64,000 bases of DNA from Dactylonectria macrodidyma (Eukaryota > Ascomycota > Sordariomycetes > Hypocreales > Nectriaceae). The translations under genes and the position numbers were made by a program. Numbering within the stretch: the first letter of the stretch is position 1; each line of letters starts with the position of its first letter. Under the pieces are notes generated by a model. The model saw nothing but the letters and a program-made list of their open reading frames with translations. It searched no databases and had not been told where the DNA came from. Shown piece after piece: positions 21,780-33,419 of this stretch. The stretch is taken from the NCBI GenBank assembly GCA_020744425.1, contig JAGMUV010000001.1, forward strand, positions 4,216,001-4,280,000. Reading direction: 5' to 3'.

Positions 21780-22949
21780 ACTATTATAACTAAGGACTGT
21801 AGCCCAGTAGCTCGAGGAGGCTGCCGTTAGAGAGCTGCCTACTAACCTGACTATTAAGGATCTACTGAAGGTCATCTAGAAAAACCGTCGCTTCGTTTAA
21901 GAAGCTTCACTAGCTTAAAAGGGTATAAAAAGCAGAAAAAGCTAGATCAGATCGCATAGTATATTCTTTATCGAATTAAATCACTAAGAGCAGCCAATTA
22001 GTTATATATAATACTATAATTAATATAATATAAAGAGTCGATTAGAATTTTTCTTAGTATAAGCTATATCCTCTATAATAGATTATCTTCAGAAGTATAT
22101 ATTCATTCTCTATATTAATATACTATATCTATTTACTAACTTATGCAAAGCTTATTAGATCACTCTAGTAAGCCAGTTAAGCCTTAGTAATAATAGCATA
22201 ATCAATTTCTATTCTTATATAACTACTAAACGACCGTAGCTTAATTAAAGTATAATACTAAGGGCAAAGGTTAAAGCTATATAAGAACTAAGTATTAGGT
22301 TTATTATTAATAGTAATATGCTATTTATAATATTTAAGTATAGGTTTCTAAAGGAGCTCTTTTATTAGTTTGACTATAAATTAGCACTCTAGATTCCTTA
22401 GAGTAGTAGTTCTATTTCTAAAGAGCTATAGAGGATCTTTAACTCTAAAAAGGATATTATTAAAGTAGAGCTAAGTAGTGCTCTAATGAAAATTCATATT
22501 AGCTTTAATCTCTAAATATTACTAAACCGCCTTATAATAATAGCTGTTTTTATACACTTTATAGATAAACTCAGATACTAATAGTCCAGGTTGCTCGCTC
22601 TATATTATCAGTTAGGTACTTATAGTAATAAGAACCTTACTAATACACTATTCAACGTTATTTAACTATAGGAGATTTAAGGACAGATTAAGACTATCAT
22701 TTCTAATAACCTAGCTATAAATAATATATATCTACACTACTTCTACAGACTACTTAACCCTTCGATTAAGCCTACTAATATTAAGGCCCATTAGATGCAT
22801 TACTATAGCCATATTCTTAACCTTATTACCTATATGTTTCTTTTTAATAAAGATACTAACTCTTTCGAGCTAGAGTTAGATATTAATAATATAAGAAGTC
22901 TTCTAAAGTAAGATCTTCGCTATTAGTATTCAAAGGGTCTAATTAAGAA
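21780..22949 (+). pseudogene. hAT transposase remnant, part 1
   Basis: Plus-strand frames with many TAA/TAG codons still read hAT-like text: KIHISFNL, NRLIIIAVFIHFIDK, QSRLLALYYQLGTYS, GQIKTIISNNLAINN and HILNLITYMFLFNKD. These match the RNase H-like catalytic core of fungal hAT transposases, where the DN pair of the second block is now NN by G-to-A change. The piece ends at the TRIM insertion. The exact start is not resolvable. Confidence 0.7.
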
Positions 22950-23445
22950 TATTACGACCTGGGCGAGCCGGGCGTGCATGAGACCCTATTTAATAGCTAT
23001 TATCCACACCTATGATTGCTACCATTGTGATTATAGACTTATCTTTTGGCCTGGCGGGCTAGGAGATATAATGCGAAGTGTGGATCGTTACACAATAATC
23101 ACATAATGCGGGTCAACGCGACAAGAGGTCGTGAGTTCGATTCTAGGGTCACTAGCTTTGACAGGAATCCCACTACTGGCTCAGACTAGGCCCGATCGGC
23201 TAGTCGGGGTAGGGCAGCTAGCGCAGATGATAAGGCCTGTTCACCCTTATCAGCGCCCGGACTAGTAGGCTTAGGGACAAGCTACTGGGAGGGGAGACAT
23301 CGTGTTACGACCTGGGCGAGCCGGGCGTGCATAAGACCCTATTTAATAGCTGTTATCCACACCTATAATTGCTACTATTGTAATTATAGACTTATCTTTT
23401 GGCCTGGCGGGCTAGGAGACATAATGCGAAGTGTGGATCGTTATA
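22950..23445. mobile_element. TRIM-like miniature LTR retrotransposon, copy 1
   Basis: 496 bp: two 143-bp LTRs (22950-23092, 23303-23445) and a 210-bp non-coding interior, flanked by a perfect 5-bp duplication AAGAA (22945-22949, 23446-23450). The LTR reads TGTTACGACCTGGGCGAGCC...GGATCGTTACA in the better-preserved copies. The interior contains GTCGTGAGTTCGATTCT, resembling a tRNA T-arm/B-box, and ends in the purine tract GGGAGGGGAGACATCG. No coding frame exists, so mobility depends on another element. Confidence 0.88.
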
Positions 23446-23450
23446 AAGAA

Positions 23451-23703
23451 ACTCTATAATATTATTAAGTTCATCTAATCATCACCTTAGCACAGTAAAT
23501 ATTTTAAGCGCATTACTTATAAGCAGGAGTACAAAAGATACTGTCTTTATAAAGAATTAACTACTAAGCTTAAGGTCATCTTAAATAATAAAACGCAGTA
23601 GAATTCTACTTATATAATAATTAAAAGGGCTTTATAGAAGCAGACTAATATTAGGGCCTTTATCTTTATACTTAAAGGCAAGTAAGACGAAGTAAAATGC
23701 ATC
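23451..23703 (+). pseudogene. hAT transposase remnant, part 2
   Basis: Continues the transposase between the TRIM and the minus-strand gypsy element. Readable text includes YFKRITYKQEYK and LTTKLKVILNNKTQ.NSTY, the latter matching the hAT 'D..TRWNSTY' block with Arg/Trp codons damaged. It stops at the GCATC duplication before 23704. Confidence 0.7.
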
Positions 23704-24084
23704 TGTAACAGTCGGGCTTACACTAGGGCTCTAGAGTAGGTCTAAGGCGTGTAGTGTTTATAATCAAGTAGATTAGGGACGTTATAGTAAGTAATGTAGG
23801 TTATAGTCTAGTAATAGTAAAATAGTAGATTTAATATAACTAAGTATGTTAATAGCTAGTAAGGCTATCTTTATAGAAGTGCTAAATAAATGTGCTTATA
23901 TACTAAGGTATTCCTAATAGATTACAGTTTAAAGTTATAATCCATTCCTAGGATTATAGTTAGTAATCATAATCCATTACTAGGATTATAGTTTAGGATT
24001 ATAATCTAATAGGATTAGTTAGAAATTAGTAGAGTAAGTATGCTTAGCTAGTGTTATATAGTCTTTACAGACCGGGCTATAATA
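23704..24084 (-). repeat. gypsy A 3' LTR (left)
   Basis: 381 bp; plus strand starts TGTAACAGTCGGGC and ends AGACCGGGCTATAATA. Same LTR family as 31560-31940, 32915-33298 and 40705-41088. Confidence 0.88.
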
Positions 24085-24109
24085 TAATATCTCCCTTTTA
24101 TTAGTCTTA

Positions 24110-24127
24110 TCCTTAAGGCTATATAAG
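24110..24127 (+). promoter_or_regulatory. putative promoter of the antisense gene in gypsy A
   Basis: TCCTTAAGGCTATATAAG just inside the 3' LTR, matching the TCCTTAAG plus TATA-like arrangement at 13790-13810 and, inverted, near 40662-40679 in gypsy B. Confidence 0.45.
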
Positions 24128-24311
24128 TAAGCCTTATATAATTTCTAATATTAGTCTATAACTTCCTTCTATAAATATTTATAAATATACTAATATAATA
24201 CTATAGTATATAATAAAATAAAAGGTAAAGAAAGTAATTAAAAAAATAAAAAAGATAACTAAGTATAAATCTCTTTAAAATTTTACTAAGCTTAATAGCT
24301 ATATTACTAAT

Positions 24312-24885
24312 ATGCCTTATACTTATTATTTTAAGCATAAGATTAAGTATTAGATAGAAAATACTAATCATTCTGATTATTATAAGGAATGTATTTATTA
24401 TAATCAGTCTTATAATAGTATTTATATAGTATCTTTATATAAAGTATTCTTTCCTTTTTTAATAGATTTATACTAATATTTCTTTAGTAAATAGGCTAAT
24501 TAATTAATAAAAAAAGCTTATATAAGAAGAAGAGGAAGCTAGTAATTAAATTATGCTTATCTATAACTAGCTAGCTGAATTATAGGTATTTCTAGTAATA
24601 GTAGTGAACTATTTAGCTTAGATTAGGAAGATTAAAAAGAAGGTAAAGGAATAGGGTTCTGATTTATTTAAGTAAGGGATATAAGAGTTAAATAAAGAGA
24701 ATAGGGTCCTTCTTATATTAGAAGCTTATAAGAAATGGGTGGTTTATAACCTAAGGTCATTAGGTGTTCTAGAAGAGACTGATTAGTCTACTTTTAGTCT
24801 TAGGGGTGATTTTAATAATATTAGGTCTTTAATTAAACTTAGTATTATTAGTAAAAGTTCTTTAGTAAGCACTATATATAAGTAA
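24312..24885 (+). pseudogene. antisense Cys6/coiled-coil accessory gene, copy in gypsy A
   Basis: Exons 24312-24417 and 24488-24885 around a 70-bp intron (GTATTT...TACTAAT...TTTCTTTAG, phase 1) give about 167 residues. The first exon reads MPYTYYFKHKIKY: if Tyr codons TAT are restored to Cys TGT (G-to-A), the spacing is C-x2-C-x6-C-x10-C-x2-C-x6-C, with one Cys still intact. The second exon reads as a coiled coil rich in Lys/Glu/Leu (LAEL, KIKKKVKE, LILEAYKKWVV). The frame stays aligned over 574 bp despite many TAA/TAG codons, meaning few indels. Same position, orientation and intron phase as 13879-14563. Confidence 0.65.
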
Positions 24886-24929
24886 GGTTTTTAGTAGGTT
24901 CTTATTAATTACTGCTTTTAGAATAGTTC

Positions 24930-27900
24930 TTTTATTTAATAAGGTATTCTATCTTATTATTTTAGATTTATATATTATGAATTTCTTTAACTTTATATTC
25001 TTTTAATCCTTTGACCTTAGTCTTATATTTATTATTATACTTAGTATAAATTATATCTTTTATAGTCTTAAGGAGTGAGATATAGAAGACTGAGTAAAGT
25101 CTGACTTTTAATAGTAAGTCTAACTAGTAGTTATTTTCTAAGATTTTTTTAATAATTTTATAAAGTTTAATATATTTATAGTCTAGTTTTTTATTTTCTT
25201 ACTTTATTTTAATGTTTTTTATAGTAAGGTATACTATATCTCCTTTCTAGAAGGATGGTCTCTTTATCCGTTTTTTATTATAGTATTTTTTTATCTAGTT
25301 TCTAATAAATTCGAGTTTAGTCCTTATTTCTTTATATAGATTTTTTAATTTTTCTAATATAAGGATAGCTTTAAGGATAATTAATCTATTATAACTTGCT
25401 TTATAGGCATTAGGGATGAATCTAAAATTAGCATATACTAGAGTGAGTTTTATACTTTTATAAATAGCTATATTATAACTTAACTATACAGTTAGTAGCT
25501 TCTTAACCTAATCGTTCTATTTATAATTAATATAGTATTAGAAGTACTGCTTTAGTATTTAATTTATTCATTCTATCTAACTATTTATTTATAGTTAGAA
25601 AGCTATTAAGAGTTAGTAATTTAATTCTAAATAGTCTATTAGTGCTTACTAAAACTTAGAAGTAAATAGGGGTCCTCTATTAAAAAGAATTTCTAAGAGT
25701 AGCCTATAAGTACTAATAATATTTCTTAAGAAGATATAAGCAAACTACTCTATATCTATCAATTCTTAATAGAATATAAAATAAGAAAATTTTATAAGTC
25801 TATTTATAATAATAAGAATACTATTATAAAGGGTTCTAGTTATAAAGTCTTTTAATAAGAATAGCTTTATAATAAAATCTATTATAATAGAGTCTTATAA
25901 TCATTTTATAATTAATAAGGGTTATAATTCTTTATATAGTTTATAGTATTATACTTTAGTTTTTATATAGAGGTTATATTATTAAATAATAGTTCGAACT
26001 ACTGCTTTTATTCTAAGGAATTTATAAGTCATTCTGACTCTATTTAGGATTTTATTAACTCTTTAGTATCTATATAGTAAGTATTTATAAATCTTTTATA
26101 TAAGTTTATACTATAATTCTTTAAGAACTTATTATTTTTTTATTTCTTTATTTTTAAGTAATATATTATTATATTCTTAGATTTATCTAAGTAGTGGATT
26201 TCCTTATTTTACTAAGTATTATATTATAGTGATTATTCTAAAGATATATAACTAGTCTTTAAAGCATTTAGAGTATTATACTATTAAGTCTTTTATAGTT
26301 TTATATATATTTTCTATTTTATAGAATTCCTCTATTTATATAATAGCTTAAGTAAGTATTCTATTATATGCCTGATTATAATAGTATTATATAAGGTAAT
26401 TCTTTATATTATCTAGTATAATAGTTTTACTATCTTTGTTTTATTTAATATGCCTCTTCTAGAGGTGGCTGCTAGTGACTTAGTTAAATTAGTAATTATC
26501 TGATTCTTCTAGCTTTTTTAAGTATTCTACTAGTAGTTATTTTAGTAAGTAATACTTTAAGCATTCTTCGATTGCATTACAGAATGCCTTATTAAGTCTA
26601 TAGGTTTAGTATATTTTTATAATATATTAATATAGTATATTAATATCTCTATTATATAGTCCTTCTATATATAAGTCTTACACTATCTAATATTAAAAAC
26701 TATTAAAAATAATAATAAGTCTATCCTTATATATAACTTTTCTAGTATATCCTTAGGCCTAGTCTATTTAATAAAGTACTAGTCTATTATTCTAAATTAG
26801 TTCTAAGTATTCTAGCTATAAAAGTATTATTCCCTTCTAAGCTTTTATAATAAATTTCTATTTTAAGTATCCTTTAAGTATAAAGTATAAGAGTTATTTA
26901 TTAACTATTCTTTTACTATTATTAAAATCGTATTATTAACTAATAGTATTAGCTCTTCTATTCTTTAAGCCTTTATAATAAATAATAATATAATTAAATT
27001 TTAAAAAGTATTTAATATATTATAATTATTATCTACTGAGTTCTTAAGTAGTAGTAAAGTATAAGATATTCTTATAATTTATATAGACTTTAATCTTATA
27101 TTTACTCTTTAGAAGGTAGTATTAGAATTCTTTAAAAGTGTTAATAATTATAAGGAATTCTTTATTATAAATAGAGTAATTAAGTTCTATACTATGCATT
27201 TTATAAGAGAAGAAGGTAATAGGGTATAGTATTTTATTATTACTTTATTATTTAATCTAAGCGCTTTATATAAAGTCTAAAGAGTCTATTTTTAGTTTGA
27301 TTTCTTATTTAGAATTAAAAGTTACTAAAATAGGTTTGCTTAATATAATTTCTTTAATTTTATTAAATATATTTTCTATAGTAATATCCTATTTAAATTC
27401 TACTCCTTTTTATATAAGGTTAGTAAGTAATATAGTATATTTACTAAACCTTTTAATAAATTTTTAATAGTAATTAATAAATCTAAAGAAGGCTTATACT
27501 TTTATAATATTCATTAGTTTTAACTATTTACTAACTATAGCGATTTTCTTTAGATCTATCTTAATCTTATTATAAGAGATCATATATCTAAGAAATTCTA
27601 CTTCTAGAGTATAGAAATGACTTTTCTCTAGTTTAACTAATAACCTATAGTCTTATAGTGCTTATAGTACTTTATAGATATACTTAGTATATTCTTCTTC
27701 TATTTTTAAGAAGATAAGAATATTATTTAAATAATATATAATAAATATATTAAAGTATTCTTATAGTATATTATTAATTATTTATTAAAATATAGTTAGT
27801 ATATTTATAAGTCTAAAAGGTATAATAAGGTATTTATATAATTTAAATTTTATTCTAAAGGCAGTTTTTTATTTATATCTTTTTTTAATATAAATAAGGC

Positions 27901-30900
27901 TATATGCATTTTTAAGATCTAATATTATAAAAAACTTCATTCTATAGAGTCAGTCTTTAAGCTCTATAATAAAGGGTAATAGAGTTCGATCTTTTAGTAT
28001 AATATTATTTAAATAGTAATAGTCTATAATAAGTCAGAGTTTACTATTCTTTTTAAGAATGAATATAACTAAATAGCTAGCTAAGGACTTTAATATTCTA
28101 ATATATCCTTTATATAGTATATCTTTAATATATTCCTTAAGCGTTTATAATTACATTTTATTAAGGTTAAAAATCTTATAGAATATAAGTAATACTTTAT
28201 CTTTTAATATAATTTTATAATCCTATTAATTAAATTCTAATAGTCCTATTTTAAGTTCTTCTATAAAGAGCTTTTTATAAATATAGTATTATATTAGTAT
28301 ATTCTTAAGCTTATTATCTTTAGGATTTTCTTATTATTCTTTTTTCTATTTTTTAAGGTCTTTATTTATTTCTTTAAACTATTATTAAAAGTATCTAATT
28401 GTCCTTTAGAGTGTATTTTTCTTGCCTTTCTAATATTTATATTATATTCCTATTAAGGGTAATAAAGTATTTATTATTTCTTTATACGAATTCTTACCCT
28501 TACTATCTTTAGGGATTAAGATTAGAAATTCTCCTTCTTTTAAATTACTTTTATTATTACTAAGGAGTATATTATTATTATTAACTAATACTTAGCTAGT
28601 TCTCTAATTAATATATAAGTTATATTTCCTTAGCTATAGATACTTAAGTATAATATTATAATACTTTATTAGAATAATATTAAGAATAATACTTTAGTTC
28701 TTTCTATTAATAAAAACCTTTAAGTAATTAAGTTCTTTAATAATCTATCTATCTTTATAATTAAATATATTACTTTTAAAGTTATATAATATATAAGCTT
28801 CTTTTTTATACTTTTATAATAGCTTTAGCTTATTAACTACCTTTAGATTAATATAATCAGCTTTAGCTCTACTATTTATTAATATAGTAAGTTATATACT
28901 ATTAATTCATACTTTTAGCTCAAGTATCTTTTATTTTATTACTATTTATATTATATATAAAGCTTTTAATAAAGGTAATTTTCCTTTTATATTATTACTT
29001 ACTTATTACTTTTTTATAAATAGTATTTATTATTTTTTATTAGTAATGCCTATATTCACTTAGTATAATTAACTATTAAGTCTTTTTATTTATCTTATTA
29101 TATATACTATAAGTTAATCTTAGCTTAAGTATAAATTAAGCAGTCTTCTTTATTATACTATATTAGGTTTATTAGTCCTTTAATATATTCTAAGGAGAAA
29201 AACTGGTTAGAATATTCTAAGATTATAATCCTATTAATAAGTCTAAAATTCCTCATTTAATAGCCCTTGATTTTATTATAAAAGTATAATATAAATATTA
29301 AGTAATCTTCTAATTATATAAGAAAATAATCATTCTTTTACTTATTATAAATATGCTTTTTATAATATAGGTTATAATATAAGATCTATATAAGTTTATA
29401 ATATTAAGGGTTATCTATTCTAATATAAAGATTATCTAAGAACTCTCTTTAGAGTATTTTCTTATTACCTTATGCTTTAAGTCTTAATTAAGTATAGATA
29501 TAAAGATCCTCCTTAGCCTAGGGTTCTTATCTTTCTCTAACTATTTATTAGTATTGATTTTCATTATTTATCTATATATAGATTCCTTATAGGTCGATTT
29601 TTACTATATTCTATTATTCCTTTGCTTTTATTAAGGACTCCTTATATTCTTTATAGTAGGGGTCTGTCCGTTTATTATTACTACTATCTAGGTATTTATC
29701 TATAGGTATGAGGATAAGCTCTAATTCCTGACTGAGTTCATCTAAGAAGTGATAGGTCTCTAGGCATTGTCTGCCTTCTGTAATTCTATTTTATAAGGGT
29801 TCGTAGTACTTATTAGTATTAGTGTCTTATTATTTACTGCCTTACTTAGGTTTCTTATTATTATAGAGTTTATTCTAGATCTGCTTTCCTTTCTTAGAAA
29901 ATAATGCTAAATACTCATTCTTAATATAACTAGTCTATTAATAGTTATAGTTATCGTTTATTTATATAGCTCGGGTCTTAAGTAACTAGAAGGTTGTGCT
30001 AAATGCATTTCCTACTTAGCTATAGTCTATCTTAACCTGGTTTAGCTATCTATTAGGAATTTCTTTCTTAACCTTCTATTAATAGGATTCGCTATCTTTT
30101 AGGATAGGTATAAATTATATACATTTATCGCCTTTCTTAACTATAGTAAGGATTTTTCTATTTACTGTGTTTTTTAAAGGTCAGCCTTTTAGAATAGGGT
30201 CCTATTACTTATTAGCTTCTCTAGCTGCTTTGCGTTCAGTATAGTGCCTTTAGGCGCTTTTACTTTTATATACTAAGCATGCTTGCTTTTCTTCTAGTGT
30301 TTCCTTAGCCAAGCATTATGCTTATTTACTTTAGTAGGCTTCTCTTCTAGCTTCGATTTTATTTTATTATTCAGTAGTCTTAGGTTCAGACTCAGAGTTA
30401 ATTATATCTTTTCTAGCTCTATTAAACATACTATAGTAGCTGCTTCTAGTTATAGTAAGGGTTTTAAATAAGTACTAGTAATTAGTAGATTAAAGGTTCT
30501 TACCTTCTAGTATAAGCTTATACTTTTAATTTATTTTAAAACTCTAGTACTTATTTTTAAAGTATTTTATCTTATTATAATTCTAGTATTTAATCTTAAA
30601 GTAATCTTACTAAGCTGCTCTAAGTTCTATAAGTCTGGCTTAAGTTTTATAAGAAATATTAACCCAGTTCTTATTTTTTTAGTTATCTTAGTTCTTCAAA
30701 TAGTATAGGTTATAGTTATTACTTCGTCCGCTTTATTAGTTCTTAGCCTTCTCCCTTTATCTTTTATACTATCATTCGTTAATCTTAATAGCTATAATAA
30801 TATACTTAGTAAGTATATTAAGTCAGTTAGCTTTATATAGCTTATTTTTAACTTCTTTTTTAAGTCTTTAGTAAAAGATTTTTATAAATATATTATTATC

Positions 30901-31400
30901 CTATTTTAATTTAGAAGCGACTTATTAGAATATAATAGTATAAGTAATAGTAAATTAGATTTATTTAATTTTATAGATCTTAGTTATTACTTACCTTTCT
31001 TTATTAATTATACTAAAGGTATTTTTAATTACTTTTTTAAAGTTCTTTTAATTTATAAAGATATTAATAGTATCTTAATCCTAGCTTACTTTATTATTAT
31101 TTAAAAAGTCTTTTATAATTAGTTTAAACTAGTCTTTAGTATTCTTAATTATTAAGTTATTTATAAATAATAAGTATACTTTAAATAATATAAGATATTA
31201 TAAAAAGAATTAGAAATATCCCTTTATTTTAATAATAAATAGAATTATATTACTTAATAAACTATTAAATAGTTTAGGCTTTAGTAATTTAATTATTTCT
31301 TCTCGGTTATAGTTATTATTTATAATTATAGTAAGTACTATAACTAGTTAATTCTATACTTATTACTATAGAGTTTAAATAAGAGTATAAAGTTATTAGA
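24930..31400 (-). pseudogene. gag-pol remnant of gypsy A
   Basis: Minus-strand gag-pol with stops every few codons. Blocks recognised by similarity to 14472-20758 are the integrase tail near 25,130-25,260, integrase near 25,640-25,860, the YLDD region near 27,700-27,760, the VDYRQLN region near 28,000-28,050 and protease near 28,850-28,900. None could be functional. Confidence 0.75.
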
Positions 31401-31559
31401 CCTCTATTACTATTTTAGTATTACTTAATAAGGTTATATATACTAATAATATAAGCATATTACTTAAAGTAATAAGAGCTTAGTTTATTCTAAATATATT
31501 AATAGTATAAAGTATTACTTAAGTTAATATAGTAATATACTAAATAAGAGCTATTAATA

Positions 31560-31940
31560 TATAATAGTTAGGCTTATACTAAGGCTTTAGAATAAGTCTA
31601 AAGTATATAATATTTATAATTAAGTAAATTAAAGATATTATAATAAATAATATAAGTTATAATCTAGTAATAGTAAAATAGTAAATTTAATATAACTAAG
31701 TATATTAATAGTTAGTAAGGCTATTTCTATAGAAGTGCTAAATAAATGTACTTATATACTAAGGTATTCTTAATAGATTACGGTTTAAGGTTATAATCTA
31801 TCCCTAGGATTACAGTTAGTGATTATAATCTATCACTAGGATCACAGTTTAGGATCATAATCTAACGGGATTGGTTAGAAATTGGCAGAGTGGGTATGCT
31901 TAGCTAGCGTTACGTAGTCTTTACAGACCGGGCCGTGATA
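31560..31940 (-). repeat. gypsy A 5' LTR (right)
   Basis: 381 bp; on the element strand it begins TATCACGGCCCGGTCTGTAAAG, the expected TGTCAC start altered by G-to-A. Followed by GTATC. Confidence 0.88.
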
Positions 31941-31945
31941 GTATC

Positions 31946-32909
31946 CTTACTAATAATATCTTATTTAATAAGGATTAGTGCATTCTTAGCGAAGTTAATA
32001 AGATTCTTATACCTCTATACCTTTAGATAATATAAACCTAAGGCTAGGGTAAAAGCAATAGCTATAAGCACTTCTAAGAAGTTTTAGTAAGGATAGAATA
32101 CTTATTTAAACATTTTAAAGACTAAAAGGGCTTTTATAATAAGGTTATAGCTAAGATAATAAGGGTAATGAATCTAAATAACCTTAAGCCGATTAGAATA
32201 GTATCTACGCCCTTAATAGAGTCTAAAACCTGACTGACTTATGCCTATTATTGCCTTACTCACTTTAATAATAATAAGGTTTATATATTTTAATAGTAAA
32301 GTTAAATGTTAAAATTCATAGTATTTACATTACTAAAGCGCTCTTAGACTGAATATATAGTACTTAATAAGTTATTAGTATATAAAGTCTCTTAGAAGAG
32401 CTTATTATAAGCAGACTACTGAGCATATATTTAAATATCTATTAATAATGGCTAGAAGAAGCTGGATAAGTATTATAGCAAGCTTAGAGAGTCTTTCTTA
32501 TTTATAACAACAGTCATCCTTTATCTAAGATTTAGCATTAGCTAGTTAGAGGCTACTTAAGTCACTAAGGAGCAATTAGCCTAAGTTTATAATACAAAGG
32601 CAGGCATAAAGGACTACTTTATATAATAATATTATACTAGCTAGTAGAAAGATAAAGAACAGTCTAAGTCCGCTCCTTTATTAATAAAAATAAGTAAGGA
32701 GGATAACTACTATACCTAATAGATTAATAGCAGAATAAGAAAGATATTTATAATAAGCAGTAGTATTAGTAAGCTAAATAAGTACCTCTATCTTAAGCTA
32801 TAAGATATATAAGAACTGATCTAATAGTAAAAAGACTATAAGCCTTCATTCCCAATATTAAGCAGCTTTGCTTTAAACATCTTTACTATTCTAGCAATAG
32901 CGACTGACT
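31946..32909 (+). pseudogene. hAT transposase remnant, part 3
   Basis: Plus-strand transposase between the two gypsy elements. It reads FLAKLIRFLYLYTF, then KKF..G.NTYLNILKT (the 'L..YD.L...L' region), and near the right end DYKPSFPILSSFALNIFTIL followed by ATDYK. The last blocks correspond to the hAT dimerisation domain 'WW..N...FP.LS.LA.d.LsIp..S...ER.FS'. Gypsy B is inserted directly after this, so the ER.FS part continues beyond 41093. Confidence 0.8.
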
Positions 32910-32914
32910 ACAAG

Positions 32915-33298
32915 TGTCACAGCCCGGTCTGCATAGACCACGTAACGCTAGCTAAAGTATGCCCACTCTAATAATTTCTAACTAATCGCATTAGATTACG
33001 ATTCTAAACTGTAATCCTAGCGATAGATTACGATCTTTAACTATAATCCTAAGGGATGGATTATGATCCTAAACCATAATCTATTAAGGATTACCTTAGT
33101 ATATAAGCATATTCATTTAGTACTTTTATAAAGATAGCCTTACTAGCTATTAATATACTTAATTATATTAAATCTACTATTCTACTATTACTAGACTATA
33201 ACCTATATTACTTATTATAATGTTTTTAATCTATTTAATTATAAATACTATATACTTTAGACTTATTCTAAAGCCTTAGTATAAGCCTAACTATTATA
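32915..33298 (+). repeat. gypsy B 5' LTR
   Basis: 384 bp beginning TGTCACAGCCCGGTCTGCATAG. It is better preserved at its start than the other three copies of the family. Confidence 0.9.
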
Positions 33299-33419
33299 TA
33301 TTAATAGCTCTTATTTAGTATATTATTATATTAACTTAAGTAATACTTTATATTATTAATATATTTAAAATAAACTGAACTCTTATTACTCTAAGTAATG
33401 TATTTATATTATTAGTATA

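Larger units (their letters stand above)
23704..31940 (-). mobile_element. Ty3/gypsy chromovirus A, heavily RIP-mutated, minus strand
   Basis: 8237 bp with 381-bp LTRs (23704-24084 and 31560-31940). The duplication is GCATC at 23699-23703 and GTATC at 31941-31945, one C-to-T apart. It interrupts the hAT transposase. Gag-pol on the minus strand is recognisable by alignment to the element at 13356-21229: integrase tail/chromodomain near 24,930-25,250, integrase near 25,600-26,100, reverse transcriptase near 27,400-28,100 with the YLDD position near 27,720. It is extremely AT-rich with stops throughout. It is the inverted sister of 32915-41088. Confidence 0.9.
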
